Below, piece by piece: positions 20,183 through 28,111 of a stretch of DNA of 64,000 bases. How positions within the stretch are numbered: position 1 is the stretch's first letter; every line of letters begins with the position of its first letter. Below the pieces are notes generated by a model. It was not told the origin of the DNA. It did no database searches and was given only the letters and a program-made list of their open reading frames with translations. A program made the position numbers and the translations under genes. The stretch comes from Streptomyces sp. NBC_01264 (GTDB lineage Bacteria > Actinomycetota > Actinomycetes > Streptomycetales > Streptomycetaceae): assembly GCF_026340675.1 (NCBI RefSeq), contig NZ_JAPEOX010000001.1, forward strand, positions 4,774,001 through 4,838,000, read 5' to 3'.

Positions 20183-20214
20183 AAGAGCCCCACCGCTTGC
20201 GGTGGGGCTCTTTG
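20183..20214 (+). terminator. Terminator after tRNA-Ser
   Basis: AAGAGCCCCACCGC-TT-GCGGTGGGGCTCTT followed by TGCG. A variant of the same hairpin follows the second repeat copy (25496-25529). Confidence 0.85.
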
Positions 20215-20222
20215 CGTTCCAT

Positions 20223-20243
20223 GGTCTCAGTTCCAGTCTCATT
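20223..20243 (+). repeat. Island-end direct repeat, left copy
   Basis: GGTCTCAGTTCC, then A, then GTCTCATT. It matches the copy at 25302-25322 with a single change. Each copy itself contains two GTCTCA boxes. Confidence 0.8.
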
Positions 20244-20290
20244 TATTTGCCGCATAGCCGGGCGATCCACCAGATCCCGGCCTCGATGGC

Positions 20291-20719
20291 CTATCCCTCG
20301 TACTCCCATGGGTTCAGCAGGAGTGCGCCTGATCGCGCCAGATGCTTGATGTTCCGGCTCACCAGCGTCCAGCCGTTCGCCAGGGCGGTGGCAGCGATCA
20401 GCGCATCGGGAGGATCGATGCTGGTCCCGGCACTCTTGAGCCTCCGGTGAAGAGCGAGGTAGGCGAGTGCCTCCCGCTCTCCAACGGCGGCGATCCGGTC
20501 GCGGTACTGATCACGGATGTCCATGAGCGCCAGCTCGAAAACGGTACGCCGCACCGGATCAGGTGTTCCCTCAATGCCCGCTTCGATCTCCGCGACCATG
20601 ATGACGCTCAGGTAGAGGGCAGGAGCCGGAACCGACCGAGCCCAGGCGACAACAGCCGGGGCAGGCTTCGGCCGGGTGGTGATCTCTGCGACCACGTTGG
20701 TGTCGAGTAGATAGATCAC
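20291..20719 (-). CDS. PIN-domain toxin (VapC/FitB type)
   Basis: 142-aa ribonuclease-type toxin. PIN active-site acids: D6 in LLDTNVV, E44 in MVAEIEAG and D105 in PPDALIAATA, with a further polar site in SRNIKHL. The GTG start overlaps the upstream antitoxin stop (GTGA), the usual translational coupling of a toxin-antitoxin operon. It lies just inside the left end of the tRNA-Ser island and may stabilise it. Confidence 0.88.
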   Translation of the reverse strand: MIYLLDTNVVAEITTRPKPAPAVVAWARSVPAPALYLSVIMVAEIEAGIEGTPDPVRRTVFELALMDIRDQYRDRIAAVGEREALAYLALHRRLKSAGTSIDPPDALIAATALANGWTLVSRNIKHLARSGALLLNPWEYEG

Positions 20720-20991
20720 CCGCCGTCCGCCTCGTCGTCGTAGGACCGCTGCCCGAACTCCAACCCCTCGAACGGAGCCTCCGTGAGCCGATCGAGAAAC
20801 CCGTCGCTGCCCAGGGTCGCCCAGCGGTGAAGCATGTCGGGCAGGGCATCGATGTCGGTGTCGGCGAGCTCGGCATCGAAGTGTCCGAGCTGCCGCTCGG
20901 GCAGAGACTCCCGGATCTCCCGGATCGTCCGGAGCGGATGAGGCTCCTCAGGTCTGCGCGGCGGGAGCGGCAGATTCGGGGCAGTGCTCAT
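20716..20991 (-). CDS. Probable antitoxin of the island PIN toxin
   Basis: 91 aa, acidic, no classical ribbon-helix-helix motif visible. Segments TIREIRESLPERQLGHFDAEL and DALPDMLHRWATLGSDGFLDRL resemble small Streptomyces proteins of the DUF6247 kind found beside PIN toxins (family recall, not verified). ATG 20991 has GGAGGAG at good spacing. The role is inferred from the 4-nt overlap with the toxin. Confidence 0.7.
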   Translation of the reverse strand: MSTAPNLPLPPRRPEEPHPLRTIREIRESLPERQLGHFDAELADTDIDALPDMLHRWATLGSDGFLDRLTEAPFEGLEFGQRSYDDEADGG

Positions 20992-21598
20992 AATCGGCTC
21001 CTCCACGCTGTGGTCCACGGGCCCATGCCTGAAGACCACCCTAGGCCGGACAACCCTGGAGAGGGCCGAAAACGACCCGAATCCGAGCTTTGACCGAACG
21101 CATCCGCCGGGTCGCCGCCGGCTGTGTCCGGCAGTCGCAGTCAGCCTGCGACAGCGATGGCCCCTTTGGTCGCGAACCAGCTAGACGAAGCTGTCGGGCT
21201 GGACGCAACGGGGAGCGCCACCCCGTAGCCAGCTAAGTGACACGTCGCGAGCACCGCGCCAGTGGTACGTCGTGAAGATCAGCCGTGTTCATGGCAGCAC
21301 AGGCAACAGCCAGGCTGCGCCCGCAGCGGTTGACACAGCCATGCGCGAAGCGGGGCTGGTTCCGATGGACCGTCATGCCCTTTAACGCAAGGTCGACATG
21401 CGGCCGCCTGAGGCCGAGGATCCCACCCTGCCGCAGGCAGAGCGCCACCTGTCGAGTGCCGCCACTCACACCTCGCATATCACCATGCCGCCAAACATTG
21501 TTCACTCGATGGGGCTGGATTCCAGCAGGAATCCCCGAAGCGCAACGACCGCGCCCCATGTTTTTCCTCAGGCCCGATCTAGCGGCGCGAGAGGAAAC
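20992..21598. other. Island sequence without a supported gene
   Basis: About 600 bp. Overlapping short frames on both strands lack ribosome sites, codon bias and recognisable motifs. Probably degraded mobile DNA plus the TA promoter near 21000-21060. Confidence 0.5.
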
Positions 21599-21934
21599 AT
21601 GCGCGATATCTTCACCCTAATCACTGAACGAGTTCAGCGTGACTGCAACGGGGAACCCATCTGCACACATGTCGGCGATGTTCAAGCGTGCGCGATCAAG
21701 AGCCATCCCACATATCCGGTGTTGCGCGAGAAGGCTCGACTTGGCCGAACGAAGTCCGTAGCAAGCTTGCGCCTCTGGGAATCGGTGGGCACTTTGGCGA
21801 GAGAAAGCGACCAACAGGAGAGGGAGAAAGTGGCCGATGATCCTACTGGATCTACTGACCCCATATTTTGGAGGATGGTCGAAAGAGTTGGCGCGAAAAT
21901 GGCGTTACGAGGTTTCCGACATCACCAGCGATGA
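21599..21934 (+). CDS. Possible small protein in the island, unrecognised
   Basis: 111 aa from an ATG preceded by GAGAGGAA. Codon third positions are much less G/C-biased than in chromosomal neighbours. No domain recognised. A competing frame from ATG 21837 (45 aa, MILLDLLTPYFGGW...), followed after one base by an ATG at 21976, looks about as protein-like, so frameshifts are likely in this stretch. Confidence 0.25.
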   Translation: MRDIFTLITERVQRDCNGEPICTHVGDVQACAIKSHPTYPVLREKARLGRTKSVASLRLWESVGTLARESDQQEREKVADDPTGSTDPIFWRMVERVGAKMALRGFRHHQR

Positions 21935-22121
21935 TAGAAGGGGCCTTGGAGGTATGGTTTTCCGCGGCAGGTGACATGCCATCCAAGAAACTCCTGGACA
22001 CAATGATGACCCGTGCGTTCACCGGCGCTCGCGGCCTGCTGGAGGCCGGAAGCTCGGAAACGTGTGCGGCAAGTGCGGAGCATCTGATTGCCGATGCCGT
22101 GCGTGAGGAGGATTCCACGCT

Positions 22122-22357
22122 GTGCGCATCGTCATCATTGACGCCAGCATGGTGCAGGATCCGGATGCCGATGAGAGAATTCGTGGCGAACGCACGGGAG
22201 CCCTGCTGCAACGAATGGGAGTCATGAGCCGCGTCAAGGTTCTCCATGAGAAACTCCGCAGCGGTTGCCGTGATGAGGCAGATACTCCCGCCATTACTCC
22301 CGCACAGATGGGGCGATCCTGGGTGGACGGGATCTCTACTATCGAGTTTCCGATCTA
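22122..22357 (+). other. Decaying reading frames before the HTH gene
   Basis: A frame from GTG 22122 (VRIVIIDASMVQDPDADERI and onwards) looks protein-like for about 65 codons and then loses character. The HTH protein continues in a different frame from about 22274. One protein split by a frameshift is possible but cannot be shown without a homologue. Confidence 0.3.
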
Positions 22358-22582
22358 TTGCCACAACACATCGGCTTCAGCGAGGCGGCCAAGATTGTTG
22401 GCCTTTCAGAATCGCAAGCATCAAAGATGGCCGGGAAGGGATCCCTCTCCTTCAGGGTGCTCTGGATTGGCAATAGCCGAGTCGTGTCGGTCAAGTCACT
22501 TATGCGCATCTTGGGCATCCAGGACTCCCTCGTGCATCCCGACGATGTGGAGAATGGAGCTTCTCATGTCGGCGGAGAATAG
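22358..22582 (+). CDS. Excisionase/AlpA-like HTH protein, start uncertain
   Basis: Residues HIGFSEAAKIVGLSESQASK and KGSLSFRVLWIGNSRVVSVKSLMRILG fit the winged-helix pattern of HTH_17 excisionase-type proteins, which direct excision or regulate mobile elements. The frame is open back to 22274 with plausible residues (GGRDLYYRVSDLLPQ), but the only usable start is TTG 22358 and there is no ribosome site. The N terminus is therefore probably lost or frameshifted. Its place inside the tRNA-Ser island fits an element-encoded Xis. Confidence 0.5.
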   Translation: MPQHIGFSEAAKIVGLSESQASKMAGKGSLSFRVLWIGNSRVVSVKSLMRILGIQDSLVHPDDVENGASHVGGE

Positions 22583-22662
22583 AAAATCGATGCCGACTGG
22601 CCCGAGTAGTCGCCAATCGGGAGGACTCCTCCTCCGCGGACCGCGCTCGTTGGAGGACCTGT

Positions 22663-22693
22663 CACCCTGACGAACCCGCCCGGCGTCAGGGTG
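22663..22693. terminator. Hairpin between the HTH and helicase-like genes
   Basis: CACCCTGACG and CGTCAGGGTG form a 10-bp stem with an 11-nt loop and no U-run. It may be a terminator or an operator. Confidence 0.45.
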
Positions 22694-22844
22694 GGCAGGG
22701 CGTCCGCGGCTCGATGTCACCCGTGGGCGGGGATCTTTCACCCTGCGAGACGTCCACACCCACCGGATGGGCCATCCTTGAGCCCGGTGCCGGACTGGCC
22801 GAGGTCCGGCCACGGCCCGTTTCCTGGCCGGAGGAGAGGTTTCG

Positions 22845-25274
22845 ATGGCGTCCGGATCAACGCTGACAGCCTGGCTGAGCGGTCTCGACGGCCCGCGCCT
22901 GGCACGTGTGCTCGCGACACGGAACGACACCGCGTCCCCTCCGGAGCCCCGCTCGGTAGGGGAGCTGGCGGACCGACTTCAGCGGCCGGGGTCGGTGGCA
23001 CTAGCGCTGCCCCTGCTCACCCTGCCCGACTTGCAGGTGGCCGAGGCCGTGGCGGCGCTCGGGACGACCGCGTCGCGCAAGGCCCTGGCGAAGCTGCTGG
23101 GAGCGACGGCAGGCGAGGCCGGTCTCGCACTGGGAGCGGTCCTGGAGACTCTGGCCGAGCACGCGCTGGTTTGGCCGGACCACAACGGAAGGCTCCACAC
23201 GGCGGCACCGTTGCGGGCGGCATGGGACGCGCCGCTCGGCCTGGACGCACCAATTGCGGAGCTGCTGGCGGACATGACCTCCGACGAGCTGCGCGGCATG
23301 TTGGCGGCGCTGGGCATCAAGCCGCCCGGCACCAAGCAGCAGCGTATGGCGGCGCTCGTCGCGCACCACAGCGACCCCGAAGTCATTGCCGAAGTGGTGG
23401 CACGAGCGCCCGCGGTCACACAGAAGCTGCTGTCCCACCGGGCAGGGTCTGCGCCGAGGCAGCCGCAGGCCATCGTGTTCGGGACCCCTGGCCCCGTCCT
23501 CGAACCGGGGGCGCGGTGGGCACTCGACCGGGGCCTGCTGATCCAGGACCGCCGCCGATACGATCCCGCGCGTATGCCGGTCGAAGTCGCGCTGGCGTTG
23601 CGCGGGCCCACTTGGCGCGCCCCCTTCACCCCGCTTCCACCGTCCCCTCAGCTGGTGTCCATCACCCCCGCCGAGGTGGAGCGGGAGGCCGCAGCCTCGG
23701 CTGCGGCGTTGTTGACCCAGGCCGCCTCGGTCCTCTCGGCCTGTTCCGCGGCTCCGCCCGCCAGACTCAAGTCCGGTGGGATCGGCGCGCGTGAGCTGGC
23801 CCGAATCGGCAAGGCCGCCCATGCCGGCGATGCCGTGGTCCGCATCACCCTGGAGGTCGCGTACGCGGCCGGGCTGCTGGCCCGGGTCGGCGACCGCGTG
23901 GCACCGACCGAGGCCTATGACGTCTGGGCGGAACAGGAGCCCGCGGAGCGGCTTGCCACGCTGCTCCAGGCATGGCGCGAACTGCCGCTCACTCCCACCC
24001 GGGCACGCGACGAGGACAACAAGGCGCTACCAGCCCTCGCGGGAGCGCCGCCCTGTAACGGCTGCCGGCAGGCCCGCGACGGGCTGTTTGCCGCAGCGGC
24101 ACGGCTCCCGGCCGGTCAGGGTGTGAAGGACGTTTCCGATCTCGGACCGACGGTGGCCTGGCACCGCCCGCTCGCCGACACCTCACCTACGGACATCACC
24201 CCGTTCGCCACGGTGATCCGCGAGGCCGAAATGTTCGGAGTGATCGCCCGAGGCGCCCTGTCGGCTCTGGGCGTCCATCTGCTCGCCTACGACGCGGAAG
24301 GACTGACCGCCACCTGCCGACGACTGCTGCCCCCGGCCGCCGAAACCGCCCGGATCGGCGGCGACCTCACCGCCGTCGTCGCCGGCACACCGGCCGCGCG
24401 GGTCGCCGTGGTCCTCGATGCCACCGCTGACCGGGAAACCAGTGGCACGGCCTCGGTGTGGCGGTTCAGCTCCGGCAGCATCCGACGGGCCCTGGACGCC
24501 GGCCGCGCCCCGAGGGACATCGCAGCCGATCTGGCCGCCATCGCAGCCGGGCCCCTGCCCCAGCCGCTGTCCTATCTCATCGCCGACACCGCGCGGGGCC
24601 ACGGACGCGTGCACATCGCCCCGGCCGCCTGCGTCCTCCACGGCGAGGAGCCGGCGCTCCTGGCCGAACTCGCCGCCCACCGGGGGCTCTCCAAGCTCGG
24701 CCTGCGCCAGCTCGCGCCAACTGTTCTGGTCAGTCGTAGCTCGCTCGACACAACCCTCGCAGCGCTCCGCGCCGAGGGCTACGCCCCCGTCGCCGAAACG
24801 GCCGGGGGAACCGTACGCGTCGAGAAGATCCGGCCCCAGCGGGCGGCCGCTCCTGTTCCGGCCCCTCGGCAGACCAACGACAAGCGTGGCACCCGAAGCG
24901 GCGCGGCCATTCGTACGTCGAAGGTCCCGGGCGGCGCCGACCTCGATGAGCTAGCTGTCCGGCTGCTGGCCGCACCACCGACCGTGCCGGAACCCGACCC
25001 CTTCGGCAGCGGAGTCCCCTTCGGGACGGACACCGAAGAAATCGTCGCCAGATACGCGAAGCACCTTGCGTACAGCGATGTCCGCCAGCTCGCCCGAGCC
25101 ATCGACGCCGGCACCGCCATCACCGTCGAGTACGTCGCGGCCTCGGGCAGTCGCACCGTCCGCACCCTGAGCAGCCTGGAACTCGACCCGCCCTACCTGG
25201 AAGCCTGGTGCCACCTGCGCGAAGCCGAACGCGTCTTCACGCTCTCCCGCATCCACGGCGTCATGCCCCAGTAG
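22845..25274 (+). CDS. Helicase-associated (Helicase_C_3) protein with C-terminal WYL-like domain
   Basis: 809 aa. The Ala/Leu-rich N-terminal half contains winged-helix-like repeats as in the actinobacterial proteins annotated helicase C-terminal domain-containing. A central Helicase_C_3/XPB-N-like region (FATVIREAEMFGVIARGALSALG, VWRFSSGSIRRALDAG, LSYLIADTARGHGRVHI) is followed by a WYL-like end (ITVEYVAASGSRTVRTLSSLELDPPYLEAWCHLREAE, counted in two parts). No Walker motifs are present. ATG 22845 has GGAGGAGAGG. Chromosomal versions usually accompany an XPB helicase; none is here. WYL domains bind ligands or nucleic acid in defence regulators, so a cargo role is possible but unproven. Confidence 0.72.
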   Translation: MASGSTLTAWLSGLDGPRLARVLATRNDTASPPEPRSVGELADRLQRPGSVALALPLLTLPDLQVAEAVAALGTTASRKALAKLLGATAGEAGLALGAVLETLAEHALVWPDHNGRLHTAAPLRAAWDAPLGLDAPIAELLADMTSDELRGMLAALGIKPPGTKQQRMAALVAHHSDPEVIAEVVARAPAVTQKLLSHRAGSAPRQPQAIVFGTPGPVLEPGARWALDRGLLIQDRRRYDPARMPVEVALALRGPTWRAPFTPLPPSPQLVSITPAEVEREAAASAAALLTQAASVLSACSAAPPARLKSGGIGARELARIGKAAHAGDAVVRITLEVAYAAGLLARVGDRVAPTEAYDVWAEQEPAERLATLLQAWRELPLTPTRARDEDNKALPALAGAPPCNGCRQARDGLFAAAARLPAGQGVKDVSDLGPTVAWHRPLADTSPTDITPFATVIREAEMFGVIARGALSALGVHLLAYDAEGLTATCRRLLPPAAETARIGGDLTAVVAGTPAARVAVVLDATADRETSGTASVWRFSSGSIRRALDAGRAPRDIAADLAAIAAGPLPQPLSYLIADTARGHGRVHIAPAACVLHGEEPALLAELAAHRGLSKLGLRQLAPTVLVSRSSLDTTLAALRAEGYAPVAETAGGTVRVEKIRPQRAAAPVPAPRQTNDKRGTRSGAAIRTSKVPGGADLDELAVRLLAAPPTVPEPDPFGSGVPFGTDTEEIVARYAKHLAYSDVRQLARAIDAGTAITVEYVAASGSRTVRTLSSLELDPPYLEAWCHLREAERVFTLSRIHGVMPQ

Positions 25275-25301
25275 GCCGAACGGGCTCAGGGACCGGAGAC
25301 C

Positions 25302-25322
25302 GGTCTCAGTTCCGGTCTCATT
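25302..25322 (+). repeat. Island-end direct repeat, right copy
   Basis: GGTCTCAGTTCC, then G, then GTCTCATT, 27 bp after the helicase-like gene and 95 bp before the second tRNA fragment. Pairs with 20223-20243. Confidence 0.8.
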
Positions 25323-25416
25323 CGTACCCGTCCAGGGCCATCCGGCGAACCCTCTGGGTCAGGTTCCGGCCCAGGTCAGAACGGATACGACCCTCTCCGG
25401 ACGGGCGTACGAACAT

Positions 25417-25494
25417 TTGGAAAGCGTGTTGGGGGCAACCCCTCACGAGTTCGAATCTCGTATCCTCCGCCATTGCTCTCACCGGGCAATACGT
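25417..25494 (+). repeat. attR-like repeat (tRNA-Ser 3' fragment)
   Basis: Perfect 78-bp copy of 20103-20180, lacking the 5' half of the tRNA, so not a functional tRNA gene. It is followed by a terminator hairpin AAGAGCCCCGCTGC / GCAGCGGGGCTCTT. Confidence 0.92.
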
Positions 25495-25566
25495 CGAAGA
25501 GCCCCGCTGCTTGCAGCGGGGCTCTTCGACTTTCCCCCCGCATACGGTCCGCAGGCGAGGAACCGC

Positions 25567-26268
25567 ATGGTCGTCCACACCGCCGTCCCGCTCCCGCTCG
25601 GCGTCGATGCCCCGGCGGTTCACGGCCGGGTCTGGTACGCCTCGTACGGGTCCAACATGCACAGGGACCGGCTGACCGCCTACATCGCCGGAGGGACGCC
25701 GCCCGGCGCGGCGCGCTCGTATCCCGGGTGCCGGGACCGGCGGGCGCCGGAGCGGTCGATCGCCGTCCGGCTCGCCGGATGCCTCTGCTTCGCCACGGAG
25801 TCCCCGGTGTGGACGGGCGGGAGGGGCTTCTACGATCCTTCGGCGCCGGGTCGCCTGCTGGGGCGCGCCCACCTGGTGACCGTGGGCCAGGTGTCGGACA
25901 TCGCCGCGCAGGAGATGTACCGGGAACCGGGACCGGATCTCGACCTCGCCAAGGTGCTGCGCGACGGCCGCGACGAGTCGGGCGGCGGCCGCTACGGGAC
26001 CTTGGTCTGCCCGGGGGCGGTCGAGGGCATCCCGGTGCTGACGTTCACCGCCCCCTGGTCCCTGCGGGACATCGAGCCGCTCGCGCCGTCCGCCGCGTAC
26101 CTGCGGTACCTGGCGGGCGGCCTGCTGGAGTCGGGGCCGTGGGGGGAGCGGGAGATCGCCGACTACCTGTCCGCCTGCCCGGGCGCGGCCGGGCACTGGA
26201 CACCGCGGCAGGTGCTCGGCCTGCTCACGGGGCCGCCTGCCGGGGGGCCGCCGGGGGCCCGCGCTTAG
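25567..26268 (+). CDS. Gamma-glutamylcyclotransferase-fold protein
   Basis: 233 aa. The N-terminal VWYASYGSNMHRDRL (YGSN at residues 27-30) is the diagnostic GGCT-fold loop. These proteins cleave gamma-glutamyl or related amides, but the actinobacterial group (often mis-annotated as histone deacetylase) has no proven substrate. ATG 25567 is preceded by GAGGAA. First chromosomal gene to the right of the island. Confidence 0.72.
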   Translation: MVVHTAVPLPLGVDAPAVHGRVWYASYGSNMHRDRLTAYIAGGTPPGAARSYPGCRDRRAPERSIAVRLAGCLCFATESPVWTGGRGFYDPSAPGRLLGRAHLVTVGQVSDIAAQEMYREPGPDLDLAKVLRDGRDESGGGRYGTLVCPGAVEGIPVLTFTAPWSLRDIEPLAPSAAYLRYLAGGLLESGPWGEREIADYLSACPGAAGHWTPRQVLGLLTGPPAGGPPGARA

Positions 26269-26277
26269 CGTGGTGCC

Positions 26278-27171
26278 ATGGACACGGCACAGGAGTTCGA
26301 GGCCCACCGACCCCGTCTGTTCTCGCTGGCGTACCGGATGCTCGGCTCGGCCGCCGAGGCCGAGGACGCCGTGCAGGACGCGTACCTGCGCTGGCACGGC
26401 GCCGAGCCCGGCCAAGTGGCGGCGCCCGGCCCCTGGCTGGCCAAGGTGGTCACCAACCTGTGCCTGAACCGGCTCACCTCCGCCCGGGTGCGGCGCGAGG
26501 AGTACTTCGGGCCCTGGATCCCCGAGCCGGTGGGGACCGGCGACGGGGTGCTGGGGCCGATGGAGACGGCGGAGCAGCGGGACTCGGTGTCGTTCGCCGT
26601 GCTGACGCTGATGGAGCGGCTGTCGCCGCCCGAGCGGGCCGCCGTGGTGCTGCGCGACGCCTTCGGCTACAGCCACCGGGACATCGCGGGCGTCCTGGAC
26701 TGCTCGGAGGCGAACGCGCGCCAGCTCCACGGCCGGGCCAGGCAGCACCTGGCCGACGGCCGGCCCCGGTTCACCAGCTCGCGGGAGCAGGACGACGAAC
26801 TGCTCGCCCGGTTCCTGGCCGCCGCGTCCGAGGGTGCGATGGACGGGCTGGAGCGGTTGCTCTCCGAGCAGGTGGTCGTCTGGTCGGACGGCGGCGGCAA
26901 GGCGAGCGCCGCGAGCCGGCCGGTGGCCGGGCGGGACAAGGCGGCCCGATTCCTGGTCGGTCTCTTCTCCCGGTGGGTCAACGCCGCGGAGATCTCCTTC
27001 GCCGAGGTGAACGGCGTTCCGGCGGTGGTCGGCTGGGCGGACGGCGAGCTGACCGCGTTCGGGGCGCTGGAGCTCGGCGAGGGCGGGATCACCGGCGTCC
27101 GGCTCGTGCTGAACCCGGACAAACTCGGCTTCCTCGCGACTCAGCTCCGAAACCTGTCACAGAACGCCTGA
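26278..27171 (+). CDS. sigJ: ECF41-family sigma factor (SigJ-like)
   Basis: 297 aa. Sigma region 2 (HRPRLFSLAYRMLGSAAEAEDAVQD) and region 4 (RLSPPERAAVVLRDAFGYSHRDIAGVL) are followed by a SnoaL-like C-terminal extension carrying DGGGK (204-208) and NPDKL (279-283). These motifs define ECF41, in which the extension replaces an anti-sigma factor and tunes activity. The partner gene normally encodes a carboxymuconolactone decarboxylase, oxidoreductase or epimerase, exactly what follows here. The symbol is tentative. Confidence 0.9.
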   Translation: MDTAQEFEAHRPRLFSLAYRMLGSAAEAEDAVQDAYLRWHGAEPGQVAAPGPWLAKVVTNLCLNRLTSARVRREEYFGPWIPEPVGTGDGVLGPMETAEQRDSVSFAVLTLMERLSPPERAAVVLRDAFGYSHRDIAGVLDCSEANARQLHGRARQHLADGRPRFTSSREQDDELLARFLAAASEGAMDGLERLLSEQVVVWSDGGGKASAASRPVAGRDKAARFLVGLFSRWVNAAEISFAEVNGVPAVVGWADGELTAFGALELGEGGITGVRLVLNPDKLGFLATQLRNLSQNA

Positions 27172-27177
27172 CCCGTC
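27155..27177 (+). promoter_or_regulatory. Possible ECF41-type promoter before the partner gene
   Basis: TGTCACA (27155-27161) matches the known ECF41 -35 motif and lies inside the end of the sigma gene. A CGTC follows after 12 bp; the reported spacing is about 16 bp, so the -10 assignment is weak. Confidence 0.35.
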
Positions 27178-27239
27178 GGTTCTTCATCGGTGACGGCGGC
27201 GACAGCGGCCGTGACGGCGGCTTCGAAAGGCTGGGACCG

Positions 27240-28016
27240 ATGGAGAACGACACGATCATGGTGACCGGGGCGACGGGCATGCTCGGCCGCGAGGTGCTGG
27301 AGCGGGTCCGCCGCACCGGACGCCCGATCCGCGCGCTCACGCGCCGGACGGACCTGCCGGACGACGCCGGGGTGGACTGGTACACCGGCGACCTGACCGC
27401 CGGCGCCGGACTGGACGAGGCGCTCGCGGGCGTCCGTACGGTCATCCACTGCGCGAGCGACCTCCGGCACTTCAAGAACGACGTCCCCGCCCTCCGGCAC
27501 CTGCTGGAAGCCGGGAAGCGGGCCGGCGTCGAGCACGTCGTCAACATCTCGATCGTCGGCGTCGACCGGATCCCCTACCCCTACTACCGGGTGAAGCTGG
27601 AGTGCGAGCGTCTGCTGGCCGCCTCGGACACCGGCTGGACCAGCATCCGGGCCACCCAGTTCCCCGCACTGCTCGACCTCGCCCTCGGGGCCCTGTCCAA
27701 GCTCCCGGTGGTCCTCGTACCGTCCGGCACCGACTGCCAGCCGGCCGACCCGGGCGAGGTGGCGGACCGGCTGGTCGAGCTGGCCCTCGGCGACCCGGCC
27801 GGCCGGGTGCCCGATTTCGCCGGACCGGCCGTGTACCGGGCCGCCGATCTCGCCAGGGGCTGGCTGCGCGCGACGGGCAAGCGCCGCGCCGTCCTTCCCG
27901 TCCGGATCCCCGGAAAGGTCGGGGCCGCCTGGCGCGCCGGCCACCTGACCGCCCCCGACCACGCGTTCGGCAGGCGCACCTGGGAGCAGTACCTCGCCGA
28001 GCGGGTCACCGGCTGA
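27240..28016 (+). CDS. NAD(P)-binding epimerase/NmrA-like oxidoreductase (ECF41 partner)
   Basis: 258 aa atypical SDR. Rossmann motif VTGATGMLGREVLERV near residues 8-23; YYRVKLECERLL holds the YxxxK-like pair. A typical ECF41 target of the COE class, placed 69 bp after the sigma gene. The reaction is unknown. Confidence 0.85.
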   Translation: MENDTIMVTGATGMLGREVLERVRRTGRPIRALTRRTDLPDDAGVDWYTGDLTAGAGLDEALAGVRTVIHCASDLRHFKNDVPALRHLLEAGKRAGVEHVVNISIVGVDRIPYPYYRVKLECERLLAASDTGWTSIRATQFPALLDLALGALSKLPVVLVPSGTDCQPADPGEVADRLVELALGDPAGRVPDFAGPAVYRAADLARGWLRATGKRRAVLPVRIPGKVGAAWRAGHLTAPDHAFGRRTWEQYLAERVTG

Positions 28017-28111
28017 CCCGCTCGGGCGGCAGCGGTTTCTGGACGTGCGGGCGGACATACCCGCACATACCGTTGCCCGAGACGGCCGAGGAGGCGCGGG
28101 AGGAGGCAGGG

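Larger units (their letters stand above)
20103..25494. mobile_element. Small genomic island integrated in tRNA-Ser, no integrase
   Basis: The 78-bp perfect direct repeats (20103-20180, 25417-25494) are the classic product of tyrosine-recombinase integration into a tRNA 3' end. An additional repeated sequence lies just inside each end. Contents: PIN toxin and antitoxin, about 1.6 kb of lower-GC, decaying sequence with an excisionase-like HTH protein, and a Helicase_C_3/WYL protein. No integrase, replication or transfer gene is recognised, so the element looks degenerate or mobilised in trans. Confidence 0.82.

Noticed and set aside
25417..25470. A second tRNA-Ser gene
   Set aside because: Only the 3' part is present, without acceptor 5' strand or D-arm; it is an attachment-site duplicate.
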